From positions 1 to 32,241 of the forward strand of contig CAIYTJ010000713.1 in NCBI GenBank assembly GCA_903929065.1: a DNA stretch of 32,241 nt, written 5' to 3'. The stretch comes from an uncultured Bacteroidales bacterium. GTDB taxonomy: Bacteria > Bacteroidota > Bacteroidia > Bacteroidales > Paludibacteraceae. Every line of letters begins with the position of its first letter. The stretch's first letter is position 1. A program made the position numbers and the translations under genes. The notes beneath the pieces were generated by a model. The model did not search any database, was not told the DNA's origin, and saw only the letters and a program-made list of their open reading frames with translations. Positions 1 to 10,331 of the stretch are shown here, piece by piece.

Positions 1-12
1 AAAAATCTCTTC

Positions 13-621
13 ATGGAAACACAGCAAGAATTAATAGTCAGTACGGCAAGTCACCTTTTTGAGCAGTTCGGTATCCGAAGTGTTTCGATTGATAATGTGT
101 GTACTGAACTACGAATTTCAAAAAAAACATTTTATACTTATTTTCAACAAAAAGAGGATTTAGTAGATGCTGTTTTGACTTATCAGCGAAATTCTAATTT
201 TGAGAGATACGACAAATTGTTCAAAAATAAAAATGCAATTGATTCACTAATTCTGATTATTAAAGAAATAAAGAAAAACGTTGAGCAGGAATCGCATCGG
301 ATTTGGTACGATTTAGCCAAATATTATCCAAGAATCAGTGAAAAGTTTGAAATGCAAAAACGAGAAACTATTCGGGCTGGATTTGAACTTAACTTGCGAC
401 AGGGAATTAAAGAAGGTTATTATCGGGAAGATTTGGATGTGGAATTGCTCTCTTTTTTTCATTCGATTCAATTGAAAAACAGTTTTGAGACAATGAATCA
501 GGATCTGAAGAAATTTTCACGAAAGAGATTAATTGATTTTTCTGTTGATATGATGATTCACTTGATTGCCAATGAAAAAGGACTGAAGTACATGGAAGAA
601 AACTATAATAAAGTAGATTAA
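13..621 (+). CDS. TetR/AcrR family transcriptional regulator, probable regulator of the downstream RND operon
   Basis: ORF with N-terminal HTH typical of TetR (LFEQFGIRSVSIDNVCTELRISKKTFYTYFQQKEDLV); located directly upstream of tolC/mfp/RND genes. Confidence 0.9.
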   Translation: METQQELIVSTASHLFEQFGIRSVSIDNVCTELRISKKTFYTYFQQKEDLVDAVLTYQRNSNFERYDKLFKNKNAIDSLILIIKEIKKNVEQESHRIWYDLAKYYPRISEKFEMQKRETIRAGFELNLRQGIKEGYYREDLDVELLSFFHSIQLKNSFETMNQDLKKFSRKRLIDFSVDMMIHLIANEKGLKYMEENYNKVD

Positions 622-762
622 GATTCATCAAATTAAAACTGTCATTCGTCGGGAAAAAATATCCATTCAACGATTTTATTATCATTATACAATTCAATAA
701 ATCTAATTTTGCACAAACTTTAAAGAAATAGACAACTAAAATATTAATTACTAAAATTATTT

Positions 763-2112
763 ATGATTGTGAAACGACTAAAAAGAGAAATTGTATTGAT
801 GGCTGCAGTGATTTGTATGCTACCTTCAATCATGTTAAAAGCTCAGGACACCCTTGTGGTTTCCTTACCGAAAGCAATTGAGATTGCTATGAGCAAAAGT
901 CCGACAATAAAAGTGGCGGATAAAGAAATACTGCGGGTTGATTATTCCAAAAAAGAAAAATTTGCAGCGCTATTTCCTAGTATATCTGTATCCGGTGCGT
1001 ATCAGAGAGCTCTTAAAAAACAACGTATGTTTTTTTCAATTCCGGGATTTCCTGCAAATCCGGATGGATTTGAGGTAGGACAGGACAACACTTATAACCT
1101 TGGTTTATCTGCATCAATGCCAATAGTTTCTCCTACTTTGTGGGCAGCATTGAAAATGACCGAAACAGATGCACAACTCGCATTGGAAAATGCCCGCTCA
1201 TCAAAACAGGCATTAATTAATCAGATTTCAAAATCATATTATGCAATCCTGCTAACTCAGGATTCGTATAACGTAATAAAACGAAGTTTTGAAATTACGG
1301 CTGAAAACGCCAGAATTATTCAAAACAAATATAAACAGGGAACAGTTTCAGAATTTGAGTGGATAAGGGCAGATGTTCAGGTAAAGAATGCCAGTTCAAA
1401 TTTAGTTTCAGCACAAAGTGCTGTTAATATGAGTATATTACAGTTGAAAATTTTGATGGGAATCGATATGTTTACCGGATTGAAAGTGGAAGGAAGTTTG
1501 GCTGATTTTGAATCAAAAATGTATGGTGATGTTTTATCAATTGACACTACCACGTTAAAATCAAATTCTGATTTGATGCAATTTGATTTAAAAACTAAAC
1601 AGTTGAACCATGCTTTAAAAATCCAAAAAGCAGCATGGTGGCCTACTCTGGCAGCAAGTTTCAATTATGCTTACATGTCGATGGGAAATGATGGTGATGC
1701 AATGAAGTGGTTCCCAAATTCAACAGCAGCATTAAGTCTTTCAATTCCTGTTTTTCAGGGAGGATCCAGACTTTTTAAACAAAAGCAACTTGAGATTCAA
1801 ATGAATGAAATGAAAGATCAACGTGATAATCTTCGTCATAGCCTGGAATTTCAGGTAATTACATGTCTTGATAACATTAAAAAAGCCATGGAAAAGATTG
1901 CATCAAATAAAGAAGGTTTACGACAAGCAGAAAAAGGAGTAACTATATCTAAAAAGATGTATGAAATTGGTACAAGCACTTTTCTGGATTTTTCAAATTC
2001 GCAATTGGCATATGTTTCAGCAGGTTTAATGTACAATCAATCAATTTTTGATTATTTGTCGGCTAAGTCCGATTTGGAAAAACTATTAGGAAATGACTCT
2101 TTAAAAAAATAA
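763..2112 (+). CDS. TolC family outer membrane efflux protein
   Basis: 449 aa, signal-peptide-like N-terminus, TolC-like repeats, followed by adaptor and RND genes. Confidence 0.92.
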   Translation: MIVKRLKREIVLMAAVICMLPSIMLKAQDTLVVSLPKAIEIAMSKSPTIKVADKEILRVDYSKKEKFAALFPSISVSGAYQRALKKQRMFFSIPGFPANPDGFEVGQDNTYNLGLSASMPIVSPTLWAALKMTETDAQLALENARSSKQALINQISKSYYAILLTQDSYNVIKRSFEITAENARIIQNKYKQGTVSEFEWIRADVQVKNASSNLVSAQSAVNMSILQLKILMGIDMFTGLKVEGSLADFESKMYGDVLSIDTTTLKSNSDLMQFDLKTKQLNHALKIQKAAWWPTLAASFNYAYMSMGNDGDAMKWFPNSTAALSLSIPVFQGGSRLFKQKQLEIQMNEMKDQRDNLRHSLEFQVITCLDNIKKAMEKIASNKEGLRQAEKGVTISKKMYEIGTSTFLDFSNSQLAYVSAGLMYNQSIFDYLSAKSDLEKLLGNDSLKK

Positions 2113-2145
2113 ATTTTAGAAATAAAACAATTAAAAATTATACAA

Positions 2146-3159
2146 ATGAAACGAATGAAATTAGTTAGCATGTTGGTTTGTGCATTTGCAATTGGACTGA
2201 CATCGTGCAGTAAAACCGCAAAAACCGATACAAAAGTGGTTGAAATTGCGAATGTAAAGATTCAACAGGCAGTTATTAAGGATGTTGAACAAACTTATGA
2301 ATTGACTGCAACAGTACAACCACAGGACAAAAACAGTATTGCGCCTTCAGCTCCGGGTCGTATCCGTCAGATATTGGTGGAAGTAGGACAACACGTAAGT
2401 AAAGGACAAAAAATTGTTCAAATGGATGTTGCCAATCTTACAAACCTGGAAGTTCAGATTGACAATTATAAAAAATCGTATAAACGTGTTCAGGAATTAT
2501 TTAATGTTGGCGGAGCTTCTCAGCAAGATTTGGATAATGTAAAAATCCAGTTGGATATGGCTCAGACAAATTACAAAAATTTGACTGAAAATACCTATCT
2601 GTTAAGTCCAATAGATGGAGTGGTAACCGAACGTAATTATGACGCTGGTGATATGTATTCGGCTCAAAAACCGGTTTTGGTGGTAATGAATATTAATCCG
2701 GTAAAACTGGTGATTAATGTATCCGAAACTTTCTATGCACAGGTAAAAAACGGAATGCCGGTTAAAATTGGTGTTGATGTATATGGAAATGAGAAATTTC
2801 AGGGAAAGGTGAGTCTTATTTATCCTACTATTGATGAACGTACACGTACTTTCCAGGTGGAAGTGAAAGTTAGTAACAACAATAATAAAATCCGTCCGGG
2901 AATGTTTGCCCGTGTTCAGATGGAATTTGGAAAAATGAAACGTGTTGTTGTGCCTGATGTTGCTATTGTAAAACAAGCAGGCTCAGGAGCAAAATTTGTA
3001 TTTGTTTACAACAATGGTAAAGTTGAATACAAACAGGTAGAATTGGGCCGTCGTGACAATACTGAATTTGAAGTGCTTTCAGGATTGAATGCGGGAGATA
3101 AAGTTGTTGTAGCTGGTCAGTCAAAGCTGGTTGATGGTACTGAAGTAAAAGTAATTTAG
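2146..3159 (+). CDS. RND efflux periplasmic adaptor subunit (membrane fusion protein), lipoprotein
   Basis: Lipobox (GLTSC), barrel-sandwich/lipoyl motif (APGRIRQILVEVGQHVSKGQKI), operon context. Confidence 0.93.
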   Translation: MKRMKLVSMLVCAFAIGLTSCSKTAKTDTKVVEIANVKIQQAVIKDVEQTYELTATVQPQDKNSIAPSAPGRIRQILVEVGQHVSKGQKIVQMDVANLTNLEVQIDNYKKSYKRVQELFNVGGASQQDLDNVKIQLDMAQTNYKNLTENTYLLSPIDGVVTERNYDAGDMYSAQKPVLVVMNINPVKLVINVSETFYAQVKNGMPVKIGVDVYGNEKFQGKVSLIYPTIDERTRTFQVEVKVSNNNNKIRPGMFARVQMEFGKMKRVVVPDVAIVKQAGSGAKFVFVYNNGKVEYKQVELGRRDNTEFEVLSGLNAGDKVVVAGQSKLVDGTEVKVI

Positions 3160-3223
3160 TAGTTTAGAAGCTACTTAATTGATATAGAATAAATTATTAA
3201 TTGTAAATTATTAATTAAAGAAT

Positions 3224-6200
3224 ATGAGTTTATACGAAAGTTCGGTGAGAAAACCGGTAATGACTTCGATAATTTTTATCGCTGTAGTTATTCTGGGACT
3301 TTTCTCCTACAATAAATTGCCAATTGATTTGTTGCCAAAGATTGAAACTAACACCATTATGGTTATGACGACATATGATGGTGCCAGTGCATCTGATGTT
3401 GAAACAAATGTTACACGGCCGCTTGAAAGCTCTCTGAATACCGTTTCCAACCTAAAAAACATAAAATCAACTTCGAAGGAAAATCGTTCGATTATTACGA
3501 TGGAGTTTGACTATGGTTTGGATTTGAATGTGGTGACTAATGATATTCGTAATAAATTGGATTTGGTGAAGTCCTATATGCCATCCGGTGCAGGAAACCC
3601 AATTATCTTCAAACTTAGCACGGATATGATTCCGGTAATAATGCTTTCGGCTACGGCTAATCAAAGTTTACCGGCTCTTTACAAAATCCTGGATACAAAA
3701 GTTTCCAACCCACTGGCACGCATTAACGGTGTCGGCTCTGTGTCTATTAGTGGTGCTCCACAGCGTGAAATTCAGGTTTATGTTGACCCTATCAAGCTTG
3801 AAGCATATCACATGACTGTAGAAGCTCTTGCGCAGTATATCCGTATGGAAAATTTGAATACTCCGGCCGGGTCGATGGATGTTGGTAGTGACACTTATGC
3901 ACTACGTGTTGAAGGTCAATTTAAAGATCCTTCAGAAATGAATAAAATTGTAGTAGGAAATTACAATGGAAAAACTGTGTTTTTGTCGGATGTGGCTGTA
4001 ATCAGCGATAAACATGAAGAGCGCATGCAGGAAAGTTTTACCAATGGTGTTCAGGGTGCTTCCATTATTGTTCAGAAACAGTCGGGTGCAAATACAGTTC
4101 AGATTGCCAGAGACGTAAAAAAAATGTTGCCTGAAATTCAGAAAAGCCTTCCAACAGATGTAAAACTTACTATTATAAATGATACTTCCGACAATATTAT
4201 TCGTACTATTGACAGTTTGGCGGAAACGGTAATATATGCACTCTTATTTGTAATGATTGTAGTGCTTTTCTTCCTGGGTCGCTGGCGTGCAACGGTTATT
4301 ATCATTCTGACAATCCCAATTTCGTTAATTGCTGCATTCATTTATCTGGCTTTAACGGGTGGAACCTTGAATATTATTTCGCTTAGCTCCTTGTCGTTGG
4401 CAATCGGTTTGGTGGTAGACGATGCCATTGTAGTACTTGAAAATATTACTACTCATATTGAGCGTGGAAGCCGTCCAAAAACGGCTGCTGTAAATGGAAC
4501 CAATGAAGTTGGACTCTCAATTATAGCTTCTACGCTAACCATTATTGCAGTATTCCTTCCATTAACAATGGTTCCCGGAATGGCAGGTGTAATGTTCTCT
4601 CAACTTGGTTGGATGGTAACCATAATTATTACCGTGTCAATGATTTGTGCATTAACATTGACACCGATGTTGGCTTCTCAGTTATTACGCCTCGACCCGA
4701 AACGCAGTAAAGGGTTTAATACCGTTTACGGACCAATTGAACGATTGCTCGATAAACTGGATGAAAAATATGCGCAATTGGTTAACTGGGCAGTTCGTCA
4801 TAAATGGATTGTTATAATTTCAGCTTCTTTGTTTTTTATAACAAGTATTATACCGCTGGCAGTGGGATGGGTGGGAACTGAAAACTTCCCAGCTCAGGAT
4901 AGTGGATTTGTTTCTGCTGTTGTTGAATTGCCGGTTGGTACAAGAATGGAAATTACCAAAGATGTTTGCCAGAAACTCTATACCGATTGGAAAAAGAAAT
5001 ATCCGGAAATTGATATTATTAATTTTAGTGTAGGACAAGCAAGCAGCAAAAACATCTTTGGTTCATTGTTTAGCAAAAACTCAAGTAATGTTGGTACATT
5101 TACATTAAGGCTTGTGAATTTAAAAATGCGTACGCGTTCTGCATTTGCAATTACAGACAGCATACGAAATGATATAAAAGTTATCCCTGAGATTCGCAAA
5201 TCAACTGTTACCGCAGGTGGTGGTATGAGTATGATGGGTGGACAATCGACCCTGGATGTAGAAATTTATGGTTATGATTTTGCGCAAACCGATAAAGTTG
5301 CTGCAGAAATATCGAAACGGGTATCTAAAATTCATGGTTTAGCAAATACAACTGTAAGTCGTGAAGAATATACACCTGAATATCAGGTTGATTTTGACCG
5401 GGAAAAACTAGCTCTAAACGGTTTAAACATTGCTACTGCTTCTAATTATCTGAATAACCGAATCAACGGAATAACCGCTTCACTTTATCGCGAAGATGGT
5501 GAAGAATATTCAATTGTTGTTGGTTATGCACCAAAATACCGTCAGTCCATCGAAGATGTTGAAAATATTATGATTTACAACAACCAGGGACAAGCTATTC
5601 GAGTGAAAGATTTAGGAACGGTTGTAGAACGGTATACTCCACCTACTATCGAACGTAAAAACCGCCAACGTATCATTACAGTTTCATCAACTGTTTCAGG
5701 AACCACATTGGATAAAGCGGTAAATGATATTAAGGCTGAACTTAAGAAGGTAGATATTCCTTCTGATATTACAACTACCATTGCCGGTTCGTTCAAAGAC
5801 CAACAAGAATCGTTTGGAGATTTGGGTGCATTGCTTATGATTATTATTTTACTGGTATTTGTTGTAATGGCTTCGCAATTTGAATCGGTAACTTATCCGT
5901 TCATTATTATGTTCTCCATTCCGTTCGGAATCTCCGGAGTAGTATTGGCGCTATGGTTGACAGGTTCAACCTTTAATGTAATGACCTTTGTAGGTGTAAT
6001 TATGTTGGTAGGTATTGTGGTGAAGAACGGTATTGTGATGGTGGATTATATCAATCTGAACCGTGAACGTGGCAACGGTATTATCCGTGCGGTAGTTACC
6101 GGTGGTAAATCACGTCTTCGTCCTGTATTGATGACCAGTTTGACTGCCATCCTTGGTATGTTGCCGTTGGCAATGAGCCATGGACAAGGTGCAGAAATGT

Positions 6201-6370
6201 GGAAACCAATGGCTGTTACCGTAATTGGTGGTTTGACGGTTTCAACTATGCTGACTTTGATAGTTGTGCCAACAATTTATACATTGTTTGCTGCAAGTGG
6301 AGTGAAACGCCAGCATAAGAAACAGAAACGTCAAGCAATTGAAAAAGCAATGTCAATTGAAAACAAATAA
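3224..6370 (+). CDS. Efflux RND transporter permease (AcrB/HAE1-like)
   Basis: 1048 aa, RND architecture with repeated TM blocks and motif GLVVDDAIVVLENI. Confidence 0.96.
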   Translation: MSLYESSVRKPVMTSIIFIAVVILGLFSYNKLPIDLLPKIETNTIMVMTTYDGASASDVETNVTRPLESSLNTVSNLKNIKSTSKENRSIITMEFDYGLDLNVVTNDIRNKLDLVKSYMPSGAGNPIIFKLSTDMIPVIMLSATANQSLPALYKILDTKVSNPLARINGVGSVSISGAPQREIQVYVDPIKLEAYHMTVEALAQYIRMENLNTPAGSMDVGSDTYALRVEGQFKDPSEMNKIVVGNYNGKTVFLSDVAVISDKHEERMQESFTNGVQGASIIVQKQSGANTVQIARDVKKMLPEIQKSLPTDVKLTIINDTSDNIIRTIDSLAETVIYALLFVMIVVLFFLGRWRATVIIILTIPISLIAAFIYLALTGGTLNIISLSSLSLAIGLVVDDAIVVLENITTHIERGSRPKTAAVNGTNEVGLSIIASTLTIIAVFLPLTMVPGMAGVMFSQLGWMVTIIITVSMICALTLTPMLASQLLRLDPKRSKGFNTVYGPIERLLDKLDEKYAQLVNWAVRHKWIVIISASLFFITSIIPLAVGWVGTENFPAQDSGFVSAVVELPVGTRMEITKDVCQKLYTDWKKKYPEIDIINFSVGQASSKNIFGSLFSKNSSNVGTFTLRLVNLKMRTRSAFAITDSIRNDIKVIPEIRKSTVTAGGGMSMMGGQSTLDVEIYGYDFAQTDKVAAEISKRVSKIHGLANTTVSREEYTPEYQVDFDREKLALNGLNIATASNYLNNRINGITASLYREDGEEYSIVVGYAPKYRQSIEDVENIMIYNNQGQAIRVKDLGTVVERYTPPTIERKNRQRIITVSSTVSGTTLDKAVNDIKAELKKVDIPSDITTTIAGSFKDQQESFGDLGALLMIIILLVFVVMASQFESVTYPFIIMFSIPFGISGVVLALWLTGSTFNVMTFVGVIMLVGIVVKNGIVMVDYINLNRERGNGIIRAVVTGGKSRLRPVLMTSLTAILGMLPLAMSHGQGAEMWKPMAVTVIGGLTVSTMLTLIVVPTIYTLFAASGVKRQHKKQKRQAIEKAMSIENK

Positions 6371-6382
6371 AAAAGAGAAATT

Positions 6383-6676
6383 ATGAAATCAATATTTATA
6401 TCATTCGATCAGGCTTATTACGATCAGGTTCAGGCTATATTATCCATCAACCATGTTCGTGGATTCAGTGGCTGGGAATCGGTTATTGGCCGTGGAAGCG
6501 TAACCGGCGAACCGCACTTTGGAACACATGCATGGCCGGCTTTGAATACTGCCATCATTACCATTGTGACTGATGAAAAAGTGAAACCAATTTTGGAAGA
6601 ATTGCGTGAACTCAATGCTACTTCCGAACGCATGGGAATCCGTGCTTTTGTATGGAACATTGAAGACGGAATGTAG
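6383..6676 (+). CDS. PG0541-like transporter-associated small protein
   Basis: 97 aa, 12 nt after the RND gene; PII/CutA-like size and alternating pattern; resembles the PG0541 transporter-associated family from memory. Confidence 0.7.
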   Translation: MKSIFISFDQAYYDQVQAILSINHVRGFSGWESVIGRGSVTGEPHFGTHAWPALNTAIITIVTDEKVKPILEELRELNATSERMGIRAFVWNIEDGM

Positions 6677-6680
6677 AATC

Positions 6681-6715
6681 AGTTATCAGTTGACAGTTAA
6701 CAATTAACAGTCAAA
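6681..6715 (+). repeat. Heptamer tandem array AGTTGAC-like after the PG0541-like gene stop codon
   Basis: AGTTATC AGTTGAC AGTTAAC AATTAAC AGTCAAA beginning 4 nt after the stop. Confidence 0.75.
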
Positions 6716-6740
6716 ACGTTTTTTCGTTTCTTTTGATTGG

Positions 6741-6781
6741 AATGCGCTTATTGATTTCAAAATCGATAGGCGCATTTTTTT
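6741..6781 (+). terminator. Intrinsic terminator of the RND operon
   Basis: AATGCGC-TTA-TTGATTT-CA-AAATCGA-TAG-GCGCATT followed by a T run. Confidence 0.75.
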
Positions 6782-6824
6782 GAAACTGAACAGATTATTA
6801 ATAATTTAAGATGGTGGATGTTGG

Positions 6825-6863
6825 ATAAAAAAATGCGCTTTACCAAGTTGGTTAAAGCGCATT
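6825..6863 (-). terminator. Intrinsic terminator for the minus-strand ettA-like gene
   Basis: AATGCGCTTTA-CCAA-G-TTGG-T-TAAAGCGCATT perfect arms; A-run on + strand becomes T-run on - strand. Confidence 0.75.
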
Positions 6864-6915
6864 ATTTTCTTATTACCGCTGTTAGGGCAGTTCACGATCT
6901 GTCCCTACGTGGATA

Positions 6916-8586
6916 TTAAACCATCAATTTTTTATAACGAATTCGTTTGGGACCTTCGTCACCAAGGCGCATTTTCTTGTTTTCTTCATATTCGGAGTAC
7001 GAACCTTCGAACACAAATACTTCTGAATTGCCTTCGAAAGCGATAATATGGGTGCAAATCCGGTCGAGGAACCAGCGGTCGTGACTGATAACCACGGCAC
7101 ATCCTGCAAAGGCTTCGAGACCTTCTTCCAGCGCACGGAGGGTATTTACGTCAATATCGTTGGTTGGCTCATCAAGAAGTAATACATTAGCTTCCGATTT
7201 GAGCGTGATAGCCAAATGCAAACGGTTTCGTTCACCACCCGACAGCACCCCGCAGAGTTTTTCCTGATCGCCACCGGCAAAGTTGAAGCGCGAAAGGTAA
7301 GCACGGGCATTAATTTCTTTTCCACCTACGCGAATGTATTCTGTACCTCCTGAAACCACCTGATAAACGGTTTTCTCAGGGTCAATATCGGCATGACTTT
7401 GATCAACATAACCAATTTTTACGGTTTCACCCATTTCAAATGTTCCTTTGTCGGCTTTTTCAATGCCCATCATCATGCGGAATAATGTGGTTTTACCGGC
7501 ACCATTAGGTCCGATAATGCCTACAATTCCGTTTGGCGGAAGCATGAAGTTCAGGTTGTCGAACAACAGTTTATCTCCAAATGCTTTAGAAACAGCGATA
7601 GATTCAACCACCTTATTCCCCAATCGTGGTCCATTCGGTATAAAAAGTTCGAGCTTTTCTTCTTTCTCGCGCTGATCTTCGTTTATCAACTTGTCATAAG
7701 CTTCCAAACGGGCTTTTCCTTTAGCATGACGGGCTTTCGGAGCCATGTGCACCCATTCCAACTCACGTTCAAGAGTTTTGCGGCGCTTGCTGGCTTGCTT
7801 TTCTTCGCCTGCCATGCGTGCCGTTTTTTGTTCGAGCCACGAAGTATAGTTTCCTTTCCATGGAATACCTTCACCACGGTCGAGTTCGAGAATCCAGCCC
7901 GAAACATTGTCGAGGAAGTAGCGGTCGTGGGTAATGGCAATTACCGTTCCGGCATATTGTTGCAAATGATGTTCGAGCCATTCAACCGATTCGGCATCGA
8001 GGTGGTTGGTTGGCTCATCGAGCAATAAAATATCCGGATTACGAAGCAACAAGCGACAAAGTGCCACCCGGCGACGTTCACCTCCCGAGAGATTTTCAAT
8101 CATCCAGTCTTCGGGCGGACAGCGCAACGCGTCCATGGCGCGTTCCAGTTTATTATCGAGATTCCACGCATCGGCATGGTCGAGTAATTCCTGCAATTCA
8201 CCCTGACGGGCAATAAGTTTATCGAAATCGGCTTCCGGATCGGCAAATTGTTCGTTGATTTTGTCGTACTCGGCTATCATATCCACAATTTCCTGCACGC
8301 CTTCCTGCACAATTTCCTTTACGGTTTTGGTTGGGTCGAGTTTTGGGTCTTGTTCCAGATAACCAACCGAATAACCGGGTGAGAAAACCACTTCTCCATC
8401 GAAGCTTTTTTCAACTCCCGCAATGATTTTGAGCAAAGTTGATTTACCGGAACCATTCAAACCGATAATACCGATTTTAGCTCCGTAGAAAAACGAAAGG
8501 TAAATGTTGTTCAATACTTTTTTTTGTGGAGGAAACGTCTTGCTGATGCCTACCATCGAGAAAATTACTTTTTTATCGTCGGCCAT
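6916..8586 (-). CDS. ettA: ABC-F ATPase, energy-dependent translational throttle protein EttA
   Basis: Two ABC domains ([34 protein letters not shown]), ABC-F linker; start revised to [13 protein letters not shown] at 8586. Confidence 0.92.
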   Translation of the reverse strand: MADDKKVIFSMVGISKTFPPQKKVLNNIYLSFFYGAKIGIIGLNGSGKSTLLKIIAGVEKSFDGEVVFSPGYSVGYLEQDPKLDPTKTVKEIVQEGVQEIVDMIAEYDKINEQFADPEADFDKLIARQGELQELLDHADAWNLDNKLERAMDALRCPPEDWMIENLSGGERRRVALCRLLLRNPDILLLDEPTNHLDAESVEWLEHHLQQYAGTVIAITHDRYFLDNVSGWILELDRGEGIPWKGNYTSWLEQKTARMAGEEKQASKRRKTLERELEWVHMAPKARHAKGKARLEAYDKLINEDQREKEEKLELFIPNGPRLGNKVVESIAVSKAFGDKLLFDNLNFMLPPNGIVGIIGPNGAGKTTLFRMMMGIEKADKGTFEMGETVKIGYVDQSHADIDPEKTVYQVVSGGTEYIRVGGKEINARAYLSRFNFAGGDQEKLCGVLSGGERNRLHLAITLKSEANVLLLDEPTNDIDVNTLRALEEGLEAFAGCAVVISHDRWFLDRICTHIIAFEGNSEVFVFEGSYSEYEENKKMRLGDEGPKRIRYKKLMV

Positions 8587-8756
8587 AATACTATTTACGA
8601 TTTTTGATTTTAAATTGGAATGCAAAGATACAAAGAAAGAGGGAACTGGAAAATGGGCTAATTTGTCACAGTATCTTAAAAAGAAAGTAAGAATGCCTTA
8701 TTAAAGTCATTCTATCATGTTGAATTTTTAAAAGTTGAAATCAGATTTATTATTGG

Positions 8757-9116
8757 TTAATCCAGACGTGGTTCTTTATGAGTAAGCAGTAGGATTACCA
8801 AAGCAATTACACCAAACATAAGCGGACCTGGAATCATGGCATATTGTGCAACGCGAATATGCGTGGCAATGGCAACAAGCGTCCAAATAAAAATGCCATA
8901 AATGGTGAGATGACGAAAACGCGGCAATAAGATTAATGCAAATCCAAACGCTATTTCAGAAAGTCCGATAGGGAAACGAAACCAAAGCGGATAACCCCAG
9001 CTAGCCAAATTTTTCAGTTGCATTTCAATACCAATTACTTTTGTAACCCCTGATGCAAGAAATGCAAGGGCTAATAAGCCTGCCAATACCCAGGCGATGA
9101 TGTCTTTTGTTTTCAT
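8757..9116 (-). CDS. DoxX family membrane protein
   Basis: 119 aa, four predicted TM segments, DoxX-like pattern (LALAFLASGVTKVIG). Confidence 0.75.
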   Translation of the reverse strand: MKTKDIIAWVLAGLLALAFLASGVTKVIGIEMQLKNLASWGYPLWFRFPIGLSEIAFGFALILLPRFRHLTIYGIFIWTLVAIATHIRVAQYAMIPGPLMFGVIALVILLLTHKEPRLD

Positions 9117-9378
9117 TTTATTTAAAGTTTATAATTATCTTCTTTATGTTGCTTTTGGCAGTGCTTGTATTTACAACTAAATTGTCGGTTATTGCATCAT
9201 ACTTTTGTTATCTTAAATTATACAACTCATTTAAAGTATTCTTTGTTCACAAGACTGTTATAAAAGAGGTCTAAAAAAGTCCCGCAAATTAAGTGAATCA
9301 ATGCGTACAATAATAAATTCTGCAATAATTAACGAAATTAGCGGGAAATAATAAAAACCATGAAATTTAAAAGCTTCG

Positions 9379-10326
9379 TCAAATAACTTCAAACTCCATG
9401 ATGGTTTCCCAAACCCGTTCTTTGATTTCTTCAGGAGTAGGGTTTAATTCTTCAGTGGTGAACGTGCCATTCTCAATATCTATTCGCTCGAAAACCATTA
9501 GGTAAAGGGCAAATACGATTTCCAGACTCAACTGGCTGCGAGGTTCCAGCAACGGCATGATTTCGTTCATCATGGCGTAGGTTTTGTAACGGTATTCGGT
9601 TGCTACTTTGTAAAGCTCCCTGATCATTTCACGGAAACCTTGCAATATTTCGCCACCCTGAGCTATGGCAAGCAGTTTCGGCCGGTCAAGATTGTATTTC
9701 ACCATCAAATCTTCGGGAAAATAATTCAAATTGTGCGTATGGTCTTTTACAAAATCACGGATAATATGCACTAAGTAACTGAAAACAGCACACGGTGTCG
9801 CCACTTCTTTCACATCGAAAGCCGGTGCAGTATAATCTTCGTCGTTTTTGATCAATCCGCATAAATGGACGAAAATGGAAGCCGGAGCTACCGATGCTCC
9901 CGAAGCATAATCCAGAAATGACAGCAACGTTGGGAAACCATCGTTGTAAATGTCGTAAACCATGGATTTGGCAAAAGCTTCGAGCGGCCACGAAGGGATG
10001 TGGAATCTTTTGACAGTTTCAATCAATTCTTTTTGGGCAAAATCATCGTTCGAAGCAAACAAAATGGTATTAATCCATTCGGTTACGTTGGCTTCGAACT
10101 GCGCCCTGTCTTCCGGTGCAATAGTTTTATGATCCGATTTGTAATTGTCAATCAAATCGTCGATGGCACGCATAAAATGATAGCAGGTTTTGGCTGCATC
10201 GTAGCGTTCTTCATCCCAAAAATGGGCGGCAATCAGGATATTCGGGTGTTCCACAATCTTTTCGAAATCGATAGTATGGAAAATGTCCGAATAAATTTTT
10301 GTTTTAGACTGAAAAGTTGTTTCCAT
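9379..10326 (-). CDS. Squalene/phytoene synthase family protein
   Basis: Aspartate-rich motifs RAIDDLID and RDFVKDHTHNLNYFP; adjacent to phytoene desaturase-like gene. Confidence 0.88.
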   Translation of the reverse strand: METTFQSKTKIYSDIFHTIDFEKIVEHPNILIAAHFWDEERYDAAKTCYHFMRAIDDLIDNYKSDHKTIAPEDRAQFEANVTEWINTILFASNDDFAQKELIETVKRFHIPSWPLEAFAKSMVYDIYNDGFPTLLSFLDYASGASVAPASIFVHLCGLIKNDEDYTAPAFDVKEVATPCAVFSYLVHIIRDFVKDHTHNLNYFPEDLMVKYNLDRPKLLAIAQGGEILQGFREMIRELYKVATEYRYKTYAMMNEIMPLLEPRSQLSLEIVFALYLMVFERIDIENGTFTTEELNPTPEEIKERVWETIMEFEVI

Positions 10327-10331
10327 AATGT

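Noticed and set aside
704-711. TAATTTTG resembling a -7 box upstream of tolC
   Set aside because: Matches TAnnTTTG but no TTTG at the expected -33 spacing; the motif is frequent by chance in A/T-rich DNA.
9280-9356. TCCCGC...GCGGGA inverted pair in the crtB-doxX gap, possible structured RNA
   Set aside because: Only 6 bp of pairing across about 65 nt of A/T-rich loop; too weak to call without conservation data.
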